This document shows positions 15,256 through 23,268 of a stretch of DNA of 64,000 nucleotides, in pieces. The position numbers and the translations under genes are program-made. Below the pieces are notes generated by a model. It did no database searches. It was not told where the DNA came from and saw only the letters and a program-made list of their open reading frames with translations. Origin of the DNA: Akkermansia muciniphila (GTDB lineage Bacteria > Verrucomicrobiota > Verrucomicrobiia > Verrucomicrobiales > Akkermansiaceae). Positions within the stretch are counted from its first letter, which is position 1. Each line of letters starts with the position of its first letter. The DNA is taken from the NCBI GenBank assembly GCA_947624785.1, contig CANQLV010000002.1:124001-188000 (forward strand), given 5' to 3'.

Positions 15256-16265
15256 TTACCTGGCGGCGCAGGAGGGAGCCGCCATGCTGCCCCGGGCGCA
15301 ACTGCTGGCTTCCTCCGCCGCGCGGGATGCGGTTTATCTGCGGCTGACGGCGGAGGTGGCCTCCTCCTACATCAATGTGCGCACGTGGGAGGAAAAGTGC
15401 CTCATCATCCGTCGCGTCCACGCCTCTTATGAACAGGCTTTGCGCCATGTATGAAAAAAGGTTTGTGCAGGGACAGTACCCGGAACTTGCTCTGCGCCGC
15501 GTCCAGGCGGAGCTCTCCAAAACGCTGGCCCAGCTCAGGCTGTCGGAAAACGAACTGTCCCGTGCTGAAAGCGTGCTGTCCGTGCTGGTGGGAGACAGTC
15601 CCAGGCAGGTGATGAAGGGCGGGTGGCCCGGCGGGGGGAATGCCGCCCTGCTGGCTTCTCCTCCGGCCATTCCGGCGCGGATTCCCGGTGACATGATCGA
15701 ACGCCGTCCGGATATCTGGGAGCTGGAATCCCGGCTGAAAGCCGCCTTTTACGGAAGGGAGGCGGCGCGGAAGGACAGGTTCCCCTCCCTGGTGCTGACG
15801 GGGGAACTGGGGCAGGTCAGCACCCGGTTGAACGAATTGCTGAACCAGACTTCCAGAAGTTATGAATTGGGAGCGGGCATTCTTCAGACCCTGTTTGACG
15901 AGGGAAGAAAGCGCGCCGCCGTACGTGCCGCGGACGCCGGATGCGCCGCCGTCCAGGCCGCGTATGAGCAGGCCGTGCTGAACGCCTTCCGGGAAATCCG
16001 GGACGCCCTGGTGGAACGCCGTAAAAGTGCGGAGGTTTACGAGGCCTCCCTTGACGAGGTGAAGTGCCTGCACCGTAGCTGGGACGTTGCCTCCAAGCAG
16101 TATGAGGCCGGGTACGTGGGGCTGATGGATGCCCTGGATACGCACAGGAGCCTGCTGAGCGGGGAGCTGGACATGGCGGATGCCGCGCAAATGCAGCTGA
16201 ACGCCATCGTCAAATTTTGCAAGGCGCTCGGCGGCGGATGGCTGCGGCGCCCCGGTTCCGCATGA
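15250..16265 (+). pseudogene. NodT/OprM-type outer-membrane efflux channel, frameshifted 3' remnant
   Basis: This is the C-terminal part of a TolC-like outer-membrane lipoprotein channel, lacking its signal peptide and first half. The early part lies in one frame (ASYLAAQEG..., then YLRLTAEVASSYINVRTWEEK) and ends at a TGA at 15452. The rest continues one base over (MYEKRFVQGQYPELALRRVQ...), so one extra base near 15445-15446 breaks the gene. Family blocks are clear downstream: IPARIPGDMIERRPDIW, then LESRLKAAFYGREAARKDRFP, FDEGRKRAAVRAADA and YEAGYVGLMDALDTHRSLLSGELD. Together with the adaptor remnant this indicates loss of the pump gene and both flanking gene ends. The track ORF 15375-16265 covers only the second frame. 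Confidence 0.8.
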
Positions 16266-16719
16266 GGAGCGACGCTTGCCGCCGGGGATGCCCCGCATCT
16301 GCTCCGGCGGAAGTTTCCCGGCAGGGAAGGGAGGGGACGTCCATTCCCGGCAAGTGGCAGGGAAAAGCACGGAACAGCGGAGCTATCAAACTATTTACTT
16401 GCATTCTCCTTGACAGGGCTTATGCTGGCATCCGACGTTCGGGAACTCGTTTCCCGGTGCGTTTCTGTCGGGCATGCCTTGAGAAATTTTCGGATTTTCA
16501 CAGGCTGTCAAGCCGGTAAGACTGGGCCGGAGCGTTTGATCCATCTGGGATGTGCGCCCTGCCGCGCGGACAGTGTTCTCCTTCGTTTTTGGGAAAAGGC
16601 TGCTGCGGATAACACTCTTCCTGAGGCACTGCCCGTACCTGACGCCATTCAGGCTTCCCGCCCGGAGCCGGTCTGAATGGGCTGATGAGGCTGCGGGTGA
16701 CTGAAAGACAAGAAATATA
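16266..16719. other. 454-base region ahead of pnp without a convincing gene
   Basis: Short ORFs on both strands here look like noise. The region contains a candidate promoter at 16399-16426 and a small hairpin (GGGAA with TTCCC) near 16440-16457. If that promoter serves pnp, the untranslated leader would be nearly 290 bases. pnp leaders in other bacteria are often targets of autogenous control, so an RNA structure here is plausible but not demonstrated. Confidence 0.5.
16399..16426 (+). promoter_or_regulatory. Candidate promoter upstream of pnp
   Basis: TTGCAT (16399-16404) and TATGCT (16421-16426) are separated by 16 bases. An overlapping TTGACA at 16410 lacks a good partner. Confidence 0.4.
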
Positions 16720-18864
16720 ATGAGCATACATTCAGTTGAATGCAACGTTGGTACGAATCCCATCACGATTGAAACCGGAAAAATGGCCCGTCTGGCAGAC
16801 GGCGCGGTTGTCGTCCGCAGCGGCGATACCGTCGTTCTCGTGACCGTGGTGAGCGCCACCAAAGTCAAGGAAGGCCAGACCTTCTTCCCCCTGTCCGTGG
16901 AATACAAGGAAAAGGCTGCTGCCGCGGGCATGTTCCCCGGCGGCTACTTCAAGCGTGAAGGCCGCCCCACGGAAAAGGAAATCCTGACGTGCCGCATGAC
17001 GGACCGCCCCCTGCGTCCGATGTTCCCCAAGGGATACTTCTATGATACGCAGGTTATCTCCCTTCTGCTCTCTGCCGACGGTGAAAACGAACCGGACATC
17101 CTGAGCATTAACGGCGCTTCCGCCGCCTGCGTCGTTTCCGACCTTCCCTTTGCCGAACCCGTGGGCGCCGTGCGCGTGGGCCGCGTCGACGGCCAGTTCG
17201 TCGTCAACCCGACCAACTCCCAGCGGGAAAACAGCCAGCTTGACCTGGTGTTTGCCGGCACGAAGGACCAGGTCATCATGATTGAAGGTTCCGCCAACGA
17301 ACTGCCGGAAGAAGACTTCATCGCCGCCCTGCGCCTTGCCCAGGAAAATGTGAAGGTCATCTGCGAAAAGCAGGAAGAACTCCGCGCCGTGTGCGGCAAG
17401 GAAAAGCGTTCCTATGAACTCTGCCTCGCCAAGCCGGAACTGCTGGAAATCGGCTATGAAATCGCCGGGGACCGCATTGAAGAAGCCATTTATGCCGCCT
17501 CCAAGGTGGAACGGCAGAAGAAGGTGGGCGCCCTGCGCGACGAAGTGGAAGCCGCCATCAAGGAACGCCATCCGGAAGCCACCGACTTTGACGTGGAACA
17601 GGTCTTTGAATATATCCAGAAGAAGGCCTTCCGCATCTCCATCATGGAAAAGGACAAGCGCGCCGACGGCCGCGCCCTCAAGCAACTGCGTCCCCTGACG
17701 GCGGAAATCAACGTTCTGCCTCCCGTGGTGCACGGCTCCGCCATGTTCGCCCGCGGTGAAACGATGTCTCTCTGCCTGGCGACGCTGGCCCCGATGGAAG
17801 AACGCCAGTACATGGACAACTACACGGGCAGCGTGAATGAAAAGCGCTTCATCCTGCATTACAACTTCCCGCCCTTCTCCGTGGGTGACACCGGCCGTTT
17901 CGGCGGTCAGAACCGTCGTGAAATCGGCCATGGCGCCCTGGCGGAACGTTCCATCTTCCCGGTCGTGCCGAGCGAACAGGAATTCCCGTACGCCATCCGC
18001 GTTTCTTCTGAAATCATGGAATCCAACGGTTCCACCTCCATGGCTTCCGTCTGCGCGGGCACCATGTCCCTGCTGGCGGCCGGCGTGCCCCTCAAGCGCC
18101 CCGTGGCGGGCATTTCCGTGGGCCTGGTGACGGAACAGAACGACCAGCATGAAATCACCACGTACAAGACCCTGCTGGACATCATCGGTTCCGAAGACTT
18201 TTACGGCGACATGGACTTCAAGCTTTGCGGCACGTCGGAAGGCGTGACGGGCTACCAGCTGGATCTCAAGCTGCCCGGCATCCCCCTCTCCATTCTGGAA
18301 GAAGCCATCCACGTGGCGAAGGCTGGACGCACGGATGTGCTGAAGGTCATGAATGACGCCATTGCCGCTCCGGCCCAGATGAGCCCGAATGCCCCCCGCA
18401 TTGAGACCACCAAGATTCCCGCCGACCGCATCGGCGAGCTGATTGGCCCCGGCGGCAAGAACATCAAGGCCATCCAGGCTGAATCCGGTGCTGACATCAA
18501 CATTGAGGAAGACGGCACCGTGCACATCTACGCTTCCAAGCAGGAAGGCCTGGACCGTGCGCTGGAACTGGTCACCCGCATGTTCAAGACCATTGAAATC
18601 GGTGAACTGTACACCGGCAAGATCGTTTCCACGACTACCTTCGGCGCGTTCATGGAAGTACTCCCCGGCAAGGACGGCCTGATTCACATCTCCGAGCTGG
18701 CTGAAGGCCGCACCGCCAAGACGGAAGACGTCGTCAGCGTGGGAGACGTGGTGACCGCCAAGTGCATCGGCATTGACGACAAGGGCCGCGTGAAGATGTC
18801 CGTGCGCGCTGCTCTGCGCGACGCCAAGGCAGCCGAAGCGGAAGCCGCCGGCATCACGGAATAA
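16720..18864 (+). CDS. pnp: Polyribonucleotide nucleotidyltransferase (PNPase)
   Basis: A phosphorolytic 3'-to-5' exoribonuclease that degrades mRNA and can add tails. The 714 residues match the family length. Two RNase PH-like domains are present; the second carries the catalytic core (GETMSLCLATL, FGGQNRREIGHGALAERS, then DFYGDMDFKLCGTSEGVTGYQLD). A KH domain (IPADRIGELIGPGGKNIKAI) and an S1 domain (TGKIVSTTTFGAFMEVLPGK) close the protein. Codon use is strongly biased (GAA, AAG, CGC), as expected for high expression. The start has no Shine-Dalgarno. The long upstream leader and the separation from rpsO are unusual. Confidence 0.97.
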   Translation: MSIHSVECNVGTNPITIETGKMARLADGAVVVRSGDTVVLVTVVSATKVKEGQTFFPLSVEYKEKAAAAGMFPGGYFKREGRPTEKEILTCRMTDRPLRPMFPKGYFYDTQVISLLLSADGENEPDILSINGASAACVVSDLPFAEPVGAVRVGRVDGQFVVNPTNSQRENSQLDLVFAGTKDQVIMIEGSANELPEEDFIAALRLAQENVKVICEKQEELRAVCGKEKRSYELCLAKPELLEIGYEIAGDRIEEAIYAASKVERQKKVGALRDEVEAAIKERHPEATDFDVEQVFEYIQKKAFRISIMEKDKRADGRALKQLRPLTAEINVLPPVVHGSAMFARGETMSLCLATLAPMEERQYMDNYTGSVNEKRFILHYNFPPFSVGDTGRFGGQNRREIGHGALAERSIFPVVPSEQEFPYAIRVSSEIMESNGSTSMASVCAGTMSLLAAGVPLKRPVAGISVGLVTEQNDQHEITTYKTLLDIIGSEDFYGDMDFKLCGTSEGVTGYQLDLKLPGIPLSILEEAIHVAKAGRTDVLKVMNDAIAAPAQMSPNAPRIETTKIPADRIGELIGPGGKNIKAIQAESGADINIEEDGTVHIYASKQEGLDRALELVTRMFKTIEIGELYTGKIVSTTTFGAFMEVLPGKDGLIHISELAEGRTAKTEDVVSVGDVVTAKCIGIDDKGRVKMSVRAALRDAKAAEAEAAGITE

Positions 18865-18892
18865 CGGTTTTTCCGTTGAACCTTTAAATTTC

Positions 18893-18931
18893 CAGCCCCG
18901 TTTCCGGTTTGTTCCGGGAGCGGGGCTGTTT
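18893..18931 (+). terminator. Rho-independent terminator of pnp
   Basis: CAGCCCCG (18893-18900) pairs perfectly with CGGGGCTG (18921-18928), with a further CCGG pairing inside, followed by a short T-run. Confidence 0.72.
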
Positions 18932-19097
18932 GATCGTTTAAAGGGGGCTTTTACCGCAAGAGGGAAAGTTCGCGTGATCTTCCGGATGCTTTTTTGCCGT
19001 TTCAGGAAGAAGTCGGGGAAAATCAGACAGGCAACGGGAATAGGCCTTGGAGGAAACCGGGAGGCAGCTTTGTTTTTGCGGCGGTATGTTCCTGAAC

Positions 19098-19153
19098 CGC
19101 GGGCTGGATTCGTGCCCGCGTTATTGCCACTCCTTCCGGAAGAAGGTTTTTTT
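19098..19153 (+). terminator. Tandem hairpins with T7 run, plus strand
   Basis: A hairpin CGCGGGC/GCCCGCG (19098-19120) is followed by a smaller one, CCTTC/GAAGG (19132-19146), and then seven Ts. No plus-strand protein gene ends here. It may back up the pnp terminator or end a small RNA transcribed between 18.95 and 19.15 kb. Confidence 0.45.
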
Positions 19154-19177
19154 GCCGTACGGCATTCCTGCGGGGTG

Positions 19178-20362
19178 TCAAGGCTGTTCCTTTTTCTGCA
19201 TGGATGCCGCTTTCACTTCAGCGGAAGGAGGCGTGCACAGAAAGCGGCCCAGCAGGTCCAGCGTAGCTTTCACGTCCTTCAGGTCCCCCAGCTCCCGGGG
19301 AGAATGCATGTAGCGGATGGGAGGCCCCAGGAAAGCGGCGTGGCCGCCGTAAAGCTTGACGGGGACGAAATTGGCCATGCCGGGCGGGAAAGTGGCGTCC
19401 TTCTGGAACGGAATCCCGTGTTCTTCCGCCAGTTGGAGCAGTTGGGCGGTAATAGGCTGGTAAAAGATTTTATCATGGGTAAAAATGACGGGGCCTTTCC
19501 CCATGGCCTGGCGGCTCAGTCGCTCGTTTTCTTCACGGGGCGGCAGATCGTCGAGTTGGACGGTATCCAGCGTGCAGTCAATGACAATAGCCAGCTTGGG
19601 GCGGTTCCTGCCACAATACGCCGTGGCTCCTGCCAGCCCTGTTTCCTCCTGGGAGGAGGAAAGAAGCGTGACGTGGTATTTCAGATCCTTTTTATGCCGG
19701 GACAGAAAGGAGGCCAGCTCCATCAGCATAAAGGAATTGAGGCGGCAGTCCAGGCCGTGGGCCATCAGGCGCGTGCCGTGAAGCAGTTCCGGTTTGGTGG
19801 CGGGAACGCCGCGCCGGCCGACGCTCAAGCCCATTTTCCGGGCTTCCTCGGCACTGGATGCTCCTGCGTCAAACAGGATATATTCCCCTCCTGCCGGAAG
19901 GGGCGCGCGGTTCAGCCACCAGCCGGGAACCGCTCCGGCAAAGGCGGTAACGGGTCCGTGTTCCCCGTCAAAACGGTAGGGGCAGGAAAGCATGGACTGG
20001 AAGTCCGGAAAGCCGACGGGCCTTACTTTCAGAAAGCCGGACGGAGTGATGCCTGCAATGACAACGCCCACTTCATCGGCATGGGCGTCTATCAGCAATT
20101 CCGGGGCGTCCGGGTCCGGGCTGCGGAACGTAGCCCAGGCATTTTGATGCGCGTCCGTGCCGGAACTGTCCGCCAGGGGCGCCACGTGCTTGAGCCAGAA
20201 TTGCTGGAGAGGGGCTTCCGCTCCGGAAGTGGAGGGAATGTCCAGCAGGGAAGTCAGCCGCTCCATGGACTGGACGCTGAAAGGCGGCTGCGTTTCCGGC
20301 ATGGCGGCCAGGCAGAGGTTGAAGAGAAGCAGAGGAAACAGCAGAGAGCGGATAGCGGGCAT
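19178..20362 (-). CDS. M42-family metallo-aminopeptidase, exported
   Basis: A predicted zinc (or cobalt) peptidase trimming peptides; some relatives are called cellulase M. I use the ATG at 20362 (394 residues), which opens on a signal peptide (MPAIRSLLFPLLLFNLCLAA); the track start at 20563 adds a long implausible leader. Metal-site blocks in order are DAHADEVGVV, GLDCRLNSF (the bridging Asp of the usual ALDDR motif is kept, but the next Asp is Cys), SSSQEETGLAGA with the Glu pair, VIDCT, and the late His in YGGHAAFLGPPIRYMHSP. Family members are usually cytoplasmic, so the export signal is notable. The gene is divergent from the CNNM pair. Confidence 0.85.
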   Translation of the reverse strand: MPAIRSLLFPLLLFNLCLAAMPETQPPFSVQSMERLTSLLDIPSTSGAEAPLQQFWLKHVAPLADSSGTDAHQNAWATFRSPDPDAPELLIDAHADEVGVVIAGITPSGFLKVRPVGFPDFQSMLSCPYRFDGEHGPVTAFAGAVPGWWLNRAPLPAGGEYILFDAGASSAEEARKMGLSVGRRGVPATKPELLHGTRLMAHGLDCRLNSFMLMELASFLSRHKKDLKYHVTLLSSSQEETGLAGATAYCGRNRPKLAIVIDCTLDTVQLDDLPPREENERLSRQAMGKGPVIFTHDKIFYQPITAQLLQLAEEHGIPFQKDATFPPGMANFVPVKLYGGHAAFLGPPIRYMHSPRELGDLKDVKATLDLLGRFLCTPPSAEVKAASMQKKEQP

Positions 20363-20450
20363 TCCCCAGCTTATCATGGAAGGAGGGAGGGAAGCAATGC
20401 CGGAGGAATGAGGCGGGTGGTCGCATGGCAGATTTTTTTGTTTCCCGTTC

Positions 20451-20478
20451 TTGACAGTATTTTTTTGGTTCCTATGAT
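20451..20478 (+). promoter_or_regulatory. Strong sigma-70 promoter for the CNNM pair
   Basis: Consensus TTGACA (20451-20456) and TATGAT (20473-20478) are separated by 16 bases. The start codon is 38 bases downstream. Confidence 0.72.
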
Positions 20479-20516
20479 GCGGATGCCCGTTGCGTTTTAC
20501 GGACATTCCTCCATAC

Positions 20517-21851
20517 ATGATTCTTTTTATCATCTTCGTTATTCTTTTCCTGATTCTGGTCAACGCCTTTTATGTTGCCGCAGAATTCGCAGCGGTGAGC
20601 GTGCGCCGCAACATGATCCGGGAGATGGCGGAAGGCGGCAGCAAGGTGGCTGCCCATTTGCTGAAGATTTTGGAAAACACGAAGGAACTGGACCGCTACA
20701 TTGCGGCCTGCCAGTTCGGCATTACCATTTCCAGCCTGATTCTGGGTGCGTACGGCCAGGTGGAATTGTCCGCCTACCTGCTCCCTCTGTTTGAACGGTT
20801 CGGCGGCATGGATTCCGTGATGGCCAACTCCGTAGCTGCCATTGTAGTGCTGGCCGTCCTGACGGTCCTGCAGGTGATTATGGGGGAACTGATGCCCAAA
20901 TCCCTGGCGCTGCAGTTTCCCAGGCAGGCGGCCCTGTACACGTATTACCCCATGCGCTGGACGCTGACTTTCTTCGCATGGTTCATTGATTTCCTGAACG
21001 GAAGCGGCCTTCTGCTGCTTAAACTGTTCCGTCTGCCCCCCGGCGGTCACCAGCACATCCACACCCAGCAGGAGATCAACATGTTGCTGGATGAAAGCCA
21101 CCAGGGCGGCATGCTGGAGGAGGATGAGCATGAACGGCTGCACAGCGCGCTTTCCCTGGTGGAACGTACGGTGGAGCAGATCATGATTCCCCGTTTCCAG
21201 CTCGTCTGCCTGGATGTGGACGCTACCCAGGAAGATATTCTGAACATGATTGCGGACAGGCCTCATACCCATATTCCGGTGTATGAAGGAAACCGTGAAG
21301 CTGTCATCGGCATGCTGCACATCAAGGACATGGTGGCCGCGTATGCGGAAAAGGGTGTTCTGCCTCCCCTGCGCTCCATGCTGCGGCAGGTGCCGTGCGT
21401 AATGGAAATGCAGACGGTGGAGATGCTGATGTCCCGTCTGCGGGAGGACAAGGCCAAGGAAGCCTTTGTGCTGGATGAGTACGGCAAATTTGTAGGTCTG
21501 GTGACGCTGGAACGCCTGCTGGGTGAAATGGTGGGGGATATTGATGAGGAATTCATCCGCTCCGGGGAAAAGGTGGAATACCTGCCGGACGGTTCCGTGC
21601 GCATTCCCGGCATGATGCGCGCCCATAAGGCGGAATGCCTGGTGCCCTTCCTGATGAACGGCGCCACCACGGTGGGCGGCTGTGTGATCAAGCACATGTC
21701 CTGCATTCCGAAGGAGGGGGACCGCCTGATTATTGCGGGGCGCGTTCTGGTGGTGGAAAAGATGGACCACAACCGCGTTTCCTCCATCCTGTTGCTTCCC
21801 CCCGAGAAGAAGGAGGATGAACCTGCCATGGAAAGCGGGGTGGAATCATGA
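20517..21851 (+). CDS. CNNM/CorC-type membrane protein with CBS pair (first copy)
   Basis: An integral membrane protein of the hemolysin-C/CNNM group, linked in studied members to Mg2+ or Co2+ transport. From ATG 20517 it is 444 residues; the track TTG at 20490 is less likely. The N-terminal DUF21 domain has several membrane helices (MILFIIFVILFLILVNAFYVAAEFA, then ITISSLILGAYGQ and AAIVVLAVLTVLQVIMGELMPKS), with the typical AEFA and GELMPK motifs. A CBS pair follows (IMIPRFQLVCLD to VTLERLLGEMVGDIDEEF), then a CorC/HlyC C-terminal domain. Its stop overlaps the start of a second family member as ATGA. The transported ion cannot be read from sequence. Confidence 0.9.
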   Translation: MILFIIFVILFLILVNAFYVAAEFAAVSVRRNMIREMAEGGSKVAAHLLKILENTKELDRYIAACQFGITISSLILGAYGQVELSAYLLPLFERFGGMDSVMANSVAAIVVLAVLTVLQVIMGELMPKSLALQFPRQAALYTYYPMRWTLTFFAWFIDFLNGSGLLLLKLFRLPPGGHQHIHTQQEINMLLDESHQGGMLEEDEHERLHSALSLVERTVEQIMIPRFQLVCLDVDATQEDILNMIADRPHTHIPVYEGNREAVIGMLHIKDMVAAYAEKGVLPPLRSMLRQVPCVMEMQTVEMLMSRLREDKAKEAFVLDEYGKFVGLVTLERLLGEMVGDIDEEFIRSGEKVEYLPDGSVRIPGMMRAHKAECLVPFLMNGATTVGGCVIKHMSCIPKEGDRLIIAGRVLVVEKMDHNRVSSILLLPPEKKEDEPAMESGVES

Positions 21852-23173
21852 TGACGATTTTTATTATTCTGCTGCTGATTGTACTGAACGGCCTGTTTGT
21901 GGCCGCGGAGTTTGCGCTGCTTGGCGCGCCCCGCGCGGCGCTTGAGCAAATGGGGGCGTCCGGCAACATGGTGGCGCGCCGTGTTTCCCAGATATTGAAA
22001 ACGCCCCGTTTGCAGGACCGCTACATTGCCACGGCCCAGCTCGGCATCACATTCGCCAGCCTGGGGCTGGGCATGTACGGGGAGCATGCCGTGGCCGGAT
22101 GGCTCCACGAATGGCTGGCCCAGTACGGCTGGGCCTCCTGGCTGGTGGCGCATGGCGCGGCCAGCGTTCTGTCCGTAGCGGTGCTGACGTACCTGCACAT
22201 CGTGCTCGGGGAAATGGTGCCCAAGGCTCTTTCCCTCCAGTACGCCACGAAGCTCTGCCTCATCATTACGATGCCCATGTACGTGATTCAGCTCTGCCTG
22301 TATCCGCTGGTGGTGGGCATGAACACCCTGGGCAACTTCTTCCTGAGGCTGCTGGGCGTGGACAGGAATGAATCCAAATCCCATTACCATTCTGCGGAAG
22401 AACTCCAGTACATCATTGAGGAGAGCCATGAAAACGGCGCCCTGCCGCAGGAATCCGGCCGCATCATGGACGGCCTGTTTGACCTGGAGGATCTGTATGT
22501 TCACCAGGTCATGACTCCGCGCGTCAGGATAGACGCCATTCCGGAAAGGGCGGGGCATGAGCAGATAAGGGAAATTGTACGCCGCACCCGCCGCACGCGC
22601 TACCCCGTCTACCGCGGGGACCTGGACCACGTGGTGGGCATGGTGCATGCCCGTGACCTGTTCCGCATCATGCTGCGAGGGAAGGCCCTGACGTCCGAAT
22701 ACATCCACGCCATTCCCAAGGTGCCCAAGACGGTGAAGTTTGACAACGTGGTGGAAATCATGAGGAAAGACAATGTGCGCCTTGCCATCATTCTGGACGA
22801 GCATGGGGGAACCTCCGGCCTGCTGACCCTGACGGACGTGTTTTCCGAGGTGATGGGCTGGGACCGCGGCCGCATCAGAGTATTGACAGACCTGCCGCGG
22901 GACGCGGTGGGCTTCTCCTGCGACGTGTCCGGACTCGCCCGTATTGAGGAGCTGGGGGAAGCCATGGACATGGACTTGCAGAGTGAGGAAATTGATACTG
23001 TGGGCGGCCTGATTCTCAATCTGCTGGAAGCTCCGGCGGAAGAAGGGGATTCCGTGGGCTACCGCGGCCTGGAATTCAAGGTGACCCGGACGGAGAACGG
23101 CGGCGTGGAACGCTGCATCGTGACCCGGATTACTCCCCTCATGCGGGAGGAAGCCCTGGAAGAGGAGGAATAA
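21848..23173 (+). CDS. CNNM/CorC-type membrane protein with CBS pair (second copy)
   Basis: A 441-residue paralogue of the upstream gene with the same order: DUF21 membrane domain (FIILLLIVLNGLFVAAEFAL, ATAQLGITFASLGLGMYGE, YLHIVLGEMVPKALS), CBS pair (VMTPRVRIDAIP to GLLTLTDVFSEVMG) and CorC/HlyC C-terminal domain (VGGLILNLLEAPAEEGD). The ATGA overlap makes coupled translation likely and suggests the two proteins work together, perhaps as a heteromer. The sequences have diverged well beyond a recent duplication. Confidence 0.9.
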   Translation: MMTIFIILLLIVLNGLFVAAEFALLGAPRAALEQMGASGNMVARRVSQILKTPRLQDRYIATAQLGITFASLGLGMYGEHAVAGWLHEWLAQYGWASWLVAHGAASVLSVAVLTYLHIVLGEMVPKALSLQYATKLCLIITMPMYVIQLCLYPLVVGMNTLGNFFLRLLGVDRNESKSHYHSAEELQYIIEESHENGALPQESGRIMDGLFDLEDLYVHQVMTPRVRIDAIPERAGHEQIREIVRRTRRTRYPVYRGDLDHVVGMVHARDLFRIMLRGKALTSEYIHAIPKVPKTVKFDNVVEIMRKDNVRLAIILDEHGGTSGLLTLTDVFSEVMGWDRGRIRVLTDLPRDAVGFSCDVSGLARIEELGEAMDMDLQSEEIDTVGGLILNLLEAPAEEGDSVGYRGLEFKVTRTENGGVERCIVTRITPLMREEALEEEE

Positions 23174-23268
23174 TCCGCGGGCCTCAGGCGGGAATGCGCC
23201 GGAACCCCGTTGCTTTGTGCAAAAGTTCCTTGGTGGAGCGCGTATGATATGGCAGAATATTTTCCGTC

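Noticed and set aside
16732-18687. 651-residue minus-strand ORF
   Set aside because: Antisense shadow of pnp.
19155-19166. Palindrome TGCCGTACGGCA as an M42 terminator
   Set aside because: The T-run is on the wrong side for the minus-strand gene.
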